Origin: Streptomyces sp. NBC_01478
Lineage (GTDB): Bacteria > Actinomycetota > Actinomycetes > Streptomycetales > Streptomycetaceae
Assembly (NCBI RefSeq): GCF_036227225.1
Contig: NZ_CP109444.1
Coordinates: forward strand, 9,219,501 to 9,283,500
Direction: 5' to 3'
Length of the DNA stretch: 64,000 nt
In this document: piece by piece, positions 52,946-60,274 of the stretch
How positions within the stretch are numbered: the stretch's first letter is position 1
Layout of the letters: each line of letters starts with the position of its first letter
The notes under the pieces: generated by a model
Told to the model about the DNA's origin: nothing
What the model saw: the letters and a program-made list of their open reading frames with translations, nothing else
Database searches by the model: none
Made by a program: the position numbers and the translations under genes

Positions 52946-53153
52946 CCTTCTTCACCTCCAGGAAGAACTGCACCATGCGCCGGGGGATCTCCACCACCGA
53001 CTCATGGCCGGGGATGTCCATCTGCCCGAGGCGCTCGATGTTCTCCACCTTCAGCCCCTGCACGAGGTAGCTGTCCTTCTCCTCGTCGAGGTAGATGGTG
53101 GGGGAGCCGCCACTGGGACTCTCCGGGTCCTTACCGAGCTTACGCAGGGCCAT
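52923..53153 (-). CDS. Small conserved protein upstream of DUF6879
   Basis: 76 residues. The ATG at 53153 is chosen because GAGGAGG precedes it. MALRKLGKDPESPSGGSPTI then YLDEEKDSYLVQGLKVENIERLGQMDIPGHESVVEIPRRMVQFFLEV is a type commonly found immediately upstream of DUF6879 genes in Streptomyces. No catalytic motif. Overlaps the DUF6879 start by 23 bp, so the three regulators are translated as one unit. Confidence 0.75.
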   Translation of the reverse strand: MALRKLGKDPESPSGGSPTIYLDEEKDSYLVQGLKVENIERLGQMDIPGHESVVEIPRRMVQFFLEVKKVDENPDV

Positions 53154-53221
53154 GATGTCCTCCTCGGATGCTGGCAACGATCTCTGTGCCAGAGCTTGCC
53201 CGTGGGTGTGCCGTGGAGCTA

Positions 53222-53241
53222 GGAACTTGCCGAAACTTGCC
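53222..53241 (-). promoter_or_regulatory. Tandem GGCAAGTT operator of the XRE locus
   Basis: On the minus strand GGCAAGTTTCGGCAAGTTCC: two GGCAAGTT units 10 bp apart, that is, one helical turn, 69 bp before the ATG at 53153. The same half-site recurs at 51531-51549. A natural binding site for the XRE-DUF5753 protein. Confidence 0.55.
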
Positions 53242-53360
53242 AGGAGTACGGAAGTTGACCTTACGAGGCCGGGGTCAGAGCGACGAAGAGCGGACCGGCC
53301 GCAGCACCCCCGGGATGGCCGGATTCGATTGCTGTACGCCCTTCCCTGGCACTGGACATC

Positions 53361-53423
53361 GTTCCTTTAGGGAACGCACCGTCCGTTCCTTGGGGGAACG
53401 TTCGGTCTGTTCCCTCGGGGAAC
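53361..53423. repeat. Three 15-bp palindromes at exact 24-bp spacing
   Basis: GTTCCTTTAGGGAAC (53361), GTTCCTTGGGGGAAC (53385) and GTTCCCTCGGGGAAC (53409): arms GTTCC/GGAAC identical in all three, centres variable. A weaker GTTCCCAACTTGGG follows at 53441. They lie between the regulators (-) and the DUF317 gene (+). Iteron-like origin sites or a cooperative operator are both possible. Confidence 0.8.
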
Positions 53424-53495
53424 ACCTGTGACGCGCTTACGTTCCCAACTTGGGTCTCTCGTACGGCTAGGTTCGCTGTCAGTCGCCTCGATTGG

Positions 53496-54380
53496 ATGGT
53501 GACGGACGACAGTTCGCCGGAGGCAGACAGGGAAGATCGCGAAACCACTGGTGCTCTGTGGATTGGCATGTCAACGTGGACGACCGTCCGAAACCCCAGG
53601 TCAACGACGGTCAGTAACGTATCCCGAGGCACGGAGGCGCCCCTGCACCCGCACCATCCCAGCGATCCCTCCCGTCCCGATTCGCCGGACCCGGTGTACT
53701 GGGTCACTCCACGTCACTTGGCCGGGGACGACGGTGCGCTCGCCGAGCGGATCGGCGACACCCTGGACGGCCTTGGTTGGCGTATGTGGCCCACATCCCG
53801 CCACACCCTGTTGTATGTGAGCCCGGACGAGCTGCGTGGTGCCGAGTGGATCCTCGCGGCCTACCCGTTCGAGCTGGGCGGACTGCCTGTTGCCTGGCAG
53901 TTGAGTGCTCGTCCGCACGCCACTTCTGCGATGACGGAGTGGAACGCGTACTTCACCACTGGCGTCCCGTATGAGGCGCTCGCCGATCTCCTCGTGGCGA
54001 TCGATGCCCATGAGGCAACCGACACCGACTTCGGCGGGGCCGAGACGGTGCTGAACGCGCTCAGTGCCCAAGGCTGGCTCCGCGACGTTGATCGCCCCCA
54101 CACCACCGCCACGGACCCCGGGCTCTCCGGCTGCGTCTCCCTGGAGCTGATGCCGCCGCTCATTCAGGACGCCGATCCGCGCCCTGAACTGACGGGATGG
54201 CAGGCGTGGGCGGAGCCTGTTCTCGGCACCCCGTACCTGTGGTGTGCCAGCTTCAGCGCCAGCGTTCCGACCGGGTTGGTCGCCGCGTTCGCGTCATCGC
54301 TTGCCTCACCAGTCCCGGTGCCCCGCCACAGCGTGTCCAAGAGTGCCGAGGGACGGCTCATAGTCGTCCGCCATAGCTGA
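53496..54380 (+). CDS. DUF317-domain protein
   Basis: 294 residues at most; the first about 45 codons have poor bias and no ribosome site, so a start nearer 53640 is possible. The body matches DUF317: PVYWVTPRHLAGDD, RHTLLYVSPDE, the Trp-rich WQLSARPHATSAMTEWNAYFTTGVPYEALADLL (domain 1) and WQAWAEPVLGTPYLWCASFSASVPTGLVAAFASSLASP (domain 2). DUF317 proteins are frequent on Streptomyces integrative elements and plasmids; function unknown. Faces the palindrome array. Confidence 0.75.
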   Translation: MVTDDSSPEADREDRETTGALWIGMSTWTTVRNPRSTTVSNVSRGTEAPLHPHHPSDPSRPDSPDPVYWVTPRHLAGDDGALAERIGDTLDGLGWRMWPTSRHTLLYVSPDELRGAEWILAAYPFELGGLPVAWQLSARPHATSAMTEWNAYFTTGVPYEALADLLVAIDAHEATDTDFGGAETVLNALSAQGWLRDVDRPHTTATDPGLSGCVSLELMPPLIQDADPRPELTGWQAWAEPVLGTPYLWCASFSASVPTGLVAAFASSLASPVPVPRHSVSKSAEGRLIVVRHS

Positions 54381-54460
54381 CGATCCACGCCCTGGCGGAA
54401 GCGCAGACGTGCTGCTTGTCGCAGATTTCCCGGCGCAGCAGCAGGTCAGACGTATGCGGC

Positions 54461-54952
54461 ATGTCCCTGCGCTCGCCGGATGACCGAGAGGAAGAGAGCT
54501 TGTTCTTTCGACGCGCTCGCGAGGACCGCGCGTTCCGCGAAGCCCAACGTGCCAGCTACGCGCTGCTGCTGCAGCTGCAGGCCATACAGCCGTGGGGTGA
54601 CTTCCCCAAGCCGACCGCACCGGTTCCAGCACCGGCTGCGGAGGAATCGGCGCTGAGTGACCTCCCGCCGCCGGATTTGCGGGTGCCGTCCCGCCAGGAA
54701 GTGGCCGGGTTGATGATGCGTTGGGAGCAGCCACTCGTCATCGACGGCGAGGTTCGTACGTGCCCTGAGTGCCGTGTGTACCGGGACTGGATCGTCTTCT
54801 GTATGCGCGACGACTCGATATGGCTGCGTTGCCGTGCCGGCCACGAGACGAAGGAGCCCGGCCTGGATGCGGCCTGGTACGACCGCAACTCCGGTCCGGT
54901 CGACCGGTTCCACCCCACCCTCGAAGAGGGCCTGCGCCACCTCGGCCACTGA
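54461..54952 (+). CDS. Zinc-ribbon-like protein, companion of DUF317
   Basis: 163 residues from the ATG at 54461; a TTG 15 codons earlier is an alternative. The charged N-terminal helix (REEESLFFRRAREDRAFREAQRA) precedes a Pro/Ala linker, then CPECRVYRDWIVFCMRDDSIWLRCRAGHETK, with C-x2-C and C-x3-H spacing that could bind one zinc. Such proteins regularly follow DUF317 genes on actinomycete elements. Unknown function; nucleic-acid binding is a guess from the ribbon. Confidence 0.6.
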   Translation: MSLRSPDDREEESLFFRRAREDRAFREAQRASYALLLQLQAIQPWGDFPKPTAPVPAPAAEESALSDLPPPDLRVPSRQEVAGLMMRWEQPLVIDGEVRTCPECRVYRDWIVFCMRDDSIWLRCRAGHETKEPGLDAAWYDRNSGPVDRFHPTLEEGLRHLGH

Positions 54953-55044
54953 ACCCCTGGATCCCCTGCACCCCTTCTCGCTGCCGGTGCCCGAAGGCCC
55001 GGCTTGGTCAACCCGTCCGTTTCGCAGGCCACTTAGGGGTTCAC

Positions 55045-55722
55045 TTGCGTCTTCACACCATGACCGTCCTCAGCCTGAGCGCCCTCGCCGTCCTGGCTCT
55101 GGAGGGCTGCTCGATCGGCAGTACCTCCTCCACCGGCCCGTCGTCCGCCGCGTCCAAGGACGCCTCGGTGCCAGCCCCGCTGTCTTCGGCCCAGTTGGCC
55201 AAGCGGCTCCTGGACGAAGGCGACTTGGGCGAGGGGTACGACCGCACACCGCAGCGCCCCGCCGCGCACGACGACGTGAGCGTGATCGGCTGCCCTGCCC
55301 TGGAGAAGCTCGGCGCTGATGCGGCGACCGGTGCCGGCCTCGACTTCTCGCGCAAGGCGAGGGCGTCCTTCGCCTACGTTGACGGCGGCGATTCCGAGGT
55401 CTCCGAGGAGTTGTACAGCGACAGCGCCGCGAAGCTGTCGAAGGGCATCGGGCAGATCTTCGACGCGATGGTCTCCTGCCCCACATACCAGGTGGCCTCG
55501 GGCAGCACCGTCATCGACATGGGCACCCAGGTGACGGACGCGCCTGATCTGGGTGATGAGCAGTGGAGCCAGCTGCTCACCTACTCGGTTGGTGGGCAGC
55601 GCAGCGTCGTCAAGCAGACGGCGGTCCGTGTCGGCACCGTCCTGGTGATCGTCTCCGGCTCAACGGGGCTTGTGGATGCCAGTCTGGAGAAGGCGGTCGC
55701 CAAGGCGCAGGCCGCCTCCTGA
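55045..55722 (+). CDS. Secreted lipoprotein of unknown function
   Basis: About 225 residues; a TTG at 55045 gives a basic n-region and an AGGGG site, but the ATG at 55060 is possible. The hydrophobic core MTVLSLSALAVLALEGC ends in a lipobox with Cys in L-E-G-C, so the mature protein is lipid-anchored outside. A Ser/Thr/Ala spacer precedes a folded domain (LAKRLLDEGDLGEGYDRTPQ; CPALEKLG; ISCPTY-like VSCPTYQVASG) resembling the sensor lipoproteins of actinomycetes. On a mobile element it might mediate surface exclusion, which is unproven. Confidence 0.7.
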   Translation: MRLHTMTVLSLSALAVLALEGCSIGSTSSTGPSSAASKDASVPAPLSSAQLAKRLLDEGDLGEGYDRTPQRPAAHDDVSVIGCPALEKLGADAATGAGLDFSRKARASFAYVDGGDSEVSEELYSDSAAKLSKGIGQIFDAMVSCPTYQVASGSTVIDMGTQVTDAPDLGDEQWSQLLTYSVGGQRSVVKQTAVRVGTVLVIVSGSTGLVDASLEKAVAKAQAAS

Positions 55723-55739
55723 CCACCCGCTACGCCGGT

Positions 55740-55763
55740 GCCCCTCTGCTTTGGCAGAGGGGC
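55740..55763. terminator. Bidirectional terminator
   Basis: Perfect 10-bp stem GCCCCTCTGC / GCAGAGGGGC with a TTTG loop, 17 bp past the lipoprotein stop and 18 bp past the relaxase stop on the other strand. Confidence 0.85.
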
Positions 55764-55781
55764 AGCGGCGTATAGCCCGGA

Positions 55782-57509
55782 TTAGCGTGCGTTGCGCGGC
55801 CCGTCGCGTCGGCCTGGCGAGGGCCGGGCACTACTTCCGACCTTCGTCGCAACGGTGGGGTGTTGGGGCATCGTGGTGGCGTCGGCGGGTAGGTCGGCCA
55901 TGCGTCGCAGGCGCCACACGAGCACGTCGCTGATCGAACCTGCAGTGCCCAGCTCCCGCCGCGCGGTGGCCTCGGTCAGCAGCGCCGTTGGGTCGTGGCC
56001 GGCGCTCTCGGCGTCGGCGAGCGTGGCGGCCAGGGCGTGCCAGCCCGGTTCGGCGAGAACCTGATCCGCCAGCTCCGGCACTGCCCGGCGCAGGTGGGCT
56101 GTCTGCCTCTGTCGCAGGGGCTGCGGCAGGCGCCGACCCCGCTGGTGCAGCACCCCCAACGGAACAACGGCGGCGGCTTGGTAGGCGGCGCGCAGGTGCT
56201 CGGCGGCCTCCCGGGCAGCAACCGCCTGCTGGGCGTGCCCCTTCTTCGCATGCCAGTGGGCCGCGGCGGTGACGAGGAAGAACGCCATGTCGATCACCAT
56301 CGCCGTGGTCGCCCCGTCCTCCCCGCGGCCGAGCGCCGGCCCGCTGTAGACGAGGTCGCGGGCTGCCTGTCGCAGGGCCCGGTCGTGGCCGCGCTCGGCT
56401 TTGATGTGGGAGCGAGTGGCCCGCTCGAACACGAAGGCAGCCTCGCGCAGTTGATGGCGGGTGTGGGCGGCGGAGGTCTTGGCGAGCGCATCCAGGACCT
56501 CCCCAGCCGCCGCGATGCTCGCGGCCACCTGGCCGTCCTCGCCGTCGTCGACGACCACCATCGCCCGCCACACCGCCGTGGCCGCCCGACGCCGAGCAGT
56601 GGCCGGACCGCTTGGCGCGGTATCGGAGGCTCGGTCGGACGGTGCCCTGTCGCTTTGGTCGGCGGCGTCGCTGTCGCCGGAGAAGCGTTTGCGGATGCGG
56701 GGGAGGGACAGGTCGGGCGAGAGGGTGGAGCCCGCGTAGAACACCGGCTCCTTCTCGCCGTTGCGGTTGTCCGGGAGGGCGACCTTGTAGCCGAGCAGGT
56801 CGCCGGAAGGGGCGACGCGCTTGCGGATCAGCAGGCCGGCCGAGGCCAGGCGGTCGAAGAACTCCTCCTCGCTCGTCGCCCCGGCGACCGCCCGGCGTAC
56901 GGTCTCGCGCAGTTCCTCGCGTGCCGGTTGTTCCCTGCCCTGGCGCTTCGCCTTGTGGCGTTCGGCGCTGGTGGGGCGTTTGGCGGCGCTGCCGTCCCCG
57001 GGTGCGACGCGGCGCAGCCCGTAATCGGCTTCGATGCGGCGGCATTCGGCCTGGGCGCGGCGGGCCTCGTTGTGCAGGCGGGGCCGGCGGCCGTCGTCTC
57101 GGACGAGGGTAGCGATGATGTGGATGTGGTCATCGGCATGGCGGACCGCTGCCCATCGGCAGGCTTGCTCGTCGCCATCGGGGGCGATGCCGGTGGCGGC
57201 GATCATGCGGCGGGCGATGGCCGCCCAGTCCTCGTCGGACAGGATCGGGTCCTCCGGGGCAGCCCGCACCGACAGGTGCCACACGTGCTTCTCGGGGCGC
57301 TTGCCGGCGGGCAGGGCGTTGACGGGCTGGTCGAGCAGGCGCTGAAGCTGCTCGTAGGTGGACTTCAGGTCGTGGCCGGGGTCGGGGGTGAGCGGGTCGA
57401 AGGCGGCCACCAGGTGCGGGTCGATGTGCTCCTCGTCGGTGCCGGGGCCGTACAGGTAGCGGATCAGCCCGATCGTCTCGCTGCCGCGCTTGTGGATGCT
57501 GGGGATCAC
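55782..57509 (-). CDS. MobA/VirD2-type relaxase
   Basis: 575 residues from a GTG overlapping the mobC stop (GTGA). The N-terminal relaxase domain holds the candidate nicking tyrosine in IGLIRYLYG (about residues 18-20), HVWHLSVRAAPED, and the HUH metal site HADDHIHIIATLVRDDGR. The rest is a long charged helical region (AAAGEVLDALAKTSAAHTRHQ ... RDLVYSGPALG) typical of actinobacterial mobilization relaxases. It would nick the element at oriT and lead the single strand out. No coupling protein or type IV channel gene is nearby. Confidence 0.85.
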   Translation of the reverse strand: MIPSIHKRGSETIGLIRYLYGPGTDEEHIDPHLVAAFDPLTPDPGHDLKSTYEQLQRLLDQPVNALPAGKRPEKHVWHLSVRAAPEDPILSDEDWAAIARRMIAATGIAPDGDEQACRWAAVRHADDHIHIIATLVRDDGRRPRLHNEARRAQAECRRIEADYGLRRVAPGDGSAAKRPTSAERHKAKRQGREQPAREELRETVRRAVAGATSEEEFFDRLASAGLLIRKRVAPSGDLLGYKVALPDNRNGEKEPVFYAGSTLSPDLSLPRIRKRFSGDSDAADQSDRAPSDRASDTAPSGPATARRRAATAVWRAMVVVDDGEDGQVAASIAAAGEVLDALAKTSAAHTRHQLREAAFVFERATRSHIKAERGHDRALRQAARDLVYSGPALGRGEDGATTAMVIDMAFFLVTAAAHWHAKKGHAQQAVAAREAAEHLRAAYQAAAVVPLGVLHQRGRRLPQPLRQRQTAHLRRAVPELADQVLAEPGWHALAATLADAESAGHDPTALLTEATARRELGTAGSISDVLVWRLRRMADLPADATTMPQHPTVATKVGSSARPSPGRRDGPRNAR

Positions 57510-58120
57510 GCAGGGGCACCACTGTCGCGGTGGGCGAGCAGAGCATCGGCAGCGTCCTCCATACGGCGGGCGGCACTGCGCACGGCCCCAGCCGCAGCGT
57601 CCAGGTGGGGTGCGTCGGCGCCGGAGTTGAGAGACTTGGCGACCTGGTTGAACAGGCCGTGGATCCAGCCCAGGTGCCGGCGGGCGGCGAACAGCTCGTT
57701 GATGACCTCCCGTTCGGTGGCGATCTCGGCGGCCGTGCGGGTCAGGTCGCGGGCGGTTTTGTCGACGGAGTAGGCGAGGAAGGCGGCGTAGGACATCTCG
57801 CAGTGGGCGGCTGCGTCGGTGAAACGCTTGAACTCGGCGTCGTTCATGCGGCAGCTGGGCTGATGCAGGCGCTTGCGTGACTTCGGCTGACGGGCGCGCT
57901 GGCGTCTCTTCGCAAGGGACTCGGCCTGCCGTTCCCTTCCCTGCTGCGGTCCGCCCTCGGTCGCAGCCTGACAGCTCGGTGCCCCCTGGCGCCGGGCTGC
58001 TCCCGCCACCCCCGGGGAGGGAACTCCGGGAGCATCGCTCCCGGTACAACTTGCTGGGCTGGTGGCTGGGGTAGTCATCTCCCTTTGGCTGGTAGGCAGT
58101 TCGTGGTGTGAGTCGTGCAT
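57506..58120 (-). CDS. MobC-like relaxosome accessory protein
   Basis: 204 residues. The first about 75 are low-complexity and may include untranslated sequence; the conserved part begins near KSRKRLHQPSCRMNDAEFKRFTDAAAHCEMSYAAFLAYSVDKTARD, which resembles the ribbon-helix-helix/MobC core that binds oriT. It ends in a helical tail (GAVRSAARRMEDAADALLAH). Coupled to the relaxase gene by a 4-base overlap, the usual mobCA order. Confidence 0.8.
   Translation of the reverse strand: MHDSHHELPTSQREMTTPATSPASCTGSDAPGVPSPGVAGAARRQGAPSCQAATEGGPQQGRERQAESLAKRRQRARQPKSRKRLHQPSCRMNDAEFKRFTDAAAHCEMSYAAFLAYSVDKTARDLTRTAAEIATEREVINELFAARRHLGWIHGLFNQVAKSLNSGADAPHLDAAAGAVRSAARRMEDAADALLAHRDSGAPA
58026..58044. 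promoter_or_regulatory. Inverted repeat near mobC 5' end, candidate oriT part
   Basis: CCGGGAGC-ATC-GCTCCCGG, an 8-bp stem with a 3-nt loop, lies in the poorly conserved N-terminal coding stretch of mobC. oriT sequences of mobilizable elements often contain such a hairpin close to the mobC start. Nic site not identified. Confidence 0.3.
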
Positions 58121-58155
58121 TCGGCGGTCTTCCTTGGGCGTTGGGGGGAGTGGGT

Positions 58156-59487
58156 TCAGCGGGGGTGGCCGGTGCGAGCGGCCTTCAGCTCGGCCTTGAC
58201 GGTGCGGACGACCTCTCCGGCGGTGTCGCTGGCGACGCTGTAGCCGTTCTCGCGAACGGTGTCCTCCAGCAGGTCGCGGGAGAGGCGCCCGGTCTCGCCG
58301 TGGATGCGGTGGGCGTAGGTGGTGAGGACTTCCCGTGTCGCGCGCGGTTTGGGCCCCGGGCGGTTCGGCCTCGCCCGTGCGGCCTTGCCCGGATCGGCAT
58401 CGAGCTCTTCCTCGCCCGGTTTCTGTTCCGGGCTCGGGGTGGTGCGGGCGGGCCGGTGCGGGCGGTTTTCGGGCTCCCGGCGGGCAGCCCAGTGGGCGTT
58501 GTCATCGCCCGCATCGCTCTCGGACGGGCGGCCCGGATTCTCGGCCCGCTTCGTCGCTACGGCGCGCGGGCGGGCAGCCGTCGAGCTGACCGTCCTGCCC
58601 GTGGCGAGGGCGGGCCAACGCCGGGGGAGCGGAATGGAGGCCAAGGTGAGGGCCTGTTGGCGGGTGGCGAGCTTGCGCAGTAGCAACTCGTCCTGCCGCT
58701 CGTCGCGGTCGACGTCGGCCTGCTCCAGGGCTTGGTGCAGGCGGCGGGTGAGGCGCCGGCCGCGCAACTTGGTGCGTTTCTCGGGCTTCATGGCCTCTGC
58801 CCGGAGGATCAAGGTGACGGCCCGGTCGAGTGCGCGCTCGCGGATGATCCGGGCGGCGTCCGCACCCCGGTCCGCGATCCCCAGACGGGCCAGCAGCCGT
58901 TCCCGCATCTGCCGGGTGAGAACGGCGGCCAGGCTGTGGGAGTCGGCGTGCGGGCTACGGCTGCGCAGTTCGATGCCCATGGCCAGGTGCCACAGCATCG
59001 CCGCCAGGAATGGGCCCACGAAGGCCCGCACGGTGCCGCCCACTGGGCCGGACTCGGCGTAGGCGGGAACGATCTGCACGGCGGTGATCACCCACGTGAG
59101 GGTGCCGGGTACGCCGGGCGCCTGCTTCGGGCCGTTGAGGTTCTGCCGGGCCATCAGGGCTGTGGCGAACAGGGCGAGTTCGGCAGCGGCGAACATCGCG
59201 GCGCGTTCGACGGCGCTGCCCATGCCGAGGTAGTCGGCGGCGAACCGCCAGTTGGTGTCCGCGCTGTAAGCGGTGCAGCCGATCGCGGCGATGGCGGCGA
59301 CCGGGATCGCGACGGTGCTACGGCGCTGTCCAGCGCTCGGTTTCCGTAGGCGCCGCCGTAGGGACCATGCGATGGACAGGGCGACGGCGACCAGGACCGC
59401 GATGGCCACAGGCGCAGGGATCCAGTGTTGCAATTGGGGTATGCCGATGCCGTTGGCGCTGATGAGTGCGGTGGTGCCAGGGGTCAT
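58156..59487 (-). CDS. Five-helix membrane protein of the transfer module (Spd/DUF2637-like)
   Basis: 443 residues from the ATG at 59487, with TGGAGAG upstream. The N-terminal half has five membrane segments (VAIAVLVAVALSIAWSL; STVAIPVAAIAAIGCTAYSA; AAMFAAAELALFATALMA; LTWVITAVQIVPAY; AFVGPFLAAMLWHLAMGI), as in DUF2637/spread proteins of Streptomyces elements. The C-terminal half is cytoplasmic, basic and proline-rich, ending in a small winged-helix-like domain (TYAHRIHGETGRLSRDLLEDTVRENGYSVASD). It may help intramycelial spread or dock the relaxosome to a membrane translocase. Confidence 0.75.
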   Translation of the reverse strand: MTPGTTALISANGIGIPQLQHWIPAPVAIAVLVAVALSIAWSLRRRLRKPSAGQRRSTVAIPVAAIAAIGCTAYSADTNWRFAADYLGMGSAVERAAMFAAAELALFATALMARQNLNGPKQAPGVPGTLTWVITAVQIVPAYAESGPVGGTVRAFVGPFLAAMLWHLAMGIELRSRSPHADSHSLAAVLTRQMRERLLARLGIADRGADAARIIRERALDRAVTLILRAEAMKPEKRTKLRGRRLTRRLHQALEQADVDRDERQDELLLRKLATRQQALTLASIPLPRRWPALATGRTVSSTAARPRAVATKRAENPGRPSESDAGDDNAHWAARREPENRPHRPARTTPSPEQKPGEEELDADPGKAARARPNRPGPKPRATREVLTTYAHRIHGETGRLSRDLLEDTVRENGYSVASDTAGEVVRTVKAELKAARTGHPR

Positions 59488-59578
59488 GCAGAGGCTCTCC
59501 AAGGCCCACGCGAGCGAGGGCATGCCTCTTGCGTGGGCGGCGGGGTGAGGTGAGGGCGAGGGGAGACGCGGGCTGCCG

Positions 59579-60274
59579 TCAGGCGGCGGGCGCGGTGCGG
59601 CGTCGGTCGGGGCCGGTGAGGATGACGCGTTCGGTCATCTCGGCGAGGCGGGAGGCGACGCGGTCGCCGAGCGCGGTGCGCAGCTCAGGGATCGGCAGGT
59701 TGGTGGTGATGAGGGTGGGGAGCATGTGCTCGTACCGGTGGTTGATCAGCCGGTAGGTCAACTCCTCGGTCCACTCGCTGGTCTTGGCCGCACCGAGGTC
59801 GTCCAGGAGCAGCAGCGGGCAGCGGGCCAGCGTCTGCAGCTCCCGTTCGCCGTCGTGACCGGCGCGGGGGCGGAGCCGCGCGTGCAGGTCGGCGCTGGTG
59901 GTGGCTTCCCAGCGCAGGCGGACACCTCGGGTGAGGAGGGCGCGGACGGCGCCGTATCCCTGGTGGGTCTTGCCGGTACCGGTGGGGCCGGCGATCAGCA
60001 GCGACGGACCCTCGGCGATGCCTGGTCCGCCAGGTCCGGGGCGTCCTGCCCCGGCGATCCGGTCGGCCCAGGCGGTGATCTGAGGGTGGTCGGCCAGGGC
60101 GCGGCGGTAGCGGGCGGGGATGCGGGCGTCGGCGAGTTCCAGCGCGGTGACCGGCTCGGCCGGTGGTTCCTGGGCCGTGACCGCAGGGTCGATGCCGCGA
60201 GTGGCCAGGATGCCGTTGAGCCGGTCGGCGATCGGGCCGACCCGGTGGGGCTCGCGGGTGAGGGTGGCGCTCAG
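59579..60274 (-). CDS. DnaC/IstB-like ATPase (CTG start)
   Basis: 231 residues beginning at CTG 60274. Upstream is an in-frame stop two codons away, and the next ATG/GTG/TTG in frame would delete the P-loop. GGAGGTGA sits just before the CTG, and the CTGA overlap with the preceding stop mimics ATGA coupling, so the CTG start is well supported. Walker A GPTGTGKT and Walker B LLLLDDLGA, then YRLINHRYEHMLPTLITTNLP with the sensor-1 Asn and R-finger region of DnaC-type helicase loaders. Works with the DnaD-like protein in replicating the excised element. Confidence 0.82.
   Translation of the reverse strand: MSATLTREPHRVGPIADRLNGILATRGIDPAVTAQEPPAEPVTALELADARIPARYRRALADHPQITAWADRIAGAGRPGPGGPGIAEGPSLLIAGPTGTGKTHQGYGAVRALLTRGVRLRWEATTSADLHARLRPRAGHDGERELQTLARCPLLLLDDLGAAKTSEWTEELTYRLINHRYEHMLPTLITTNLPIPELRTALGDRVASRLAEMTERVILTGPDRRRTAPAA

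Noticed and set aside
53361..53423. Possible CRISPR array
   Set aside because: Only three short palindromes with 9-bp gaps, no spacer-sized unique sequence and no cas genes.
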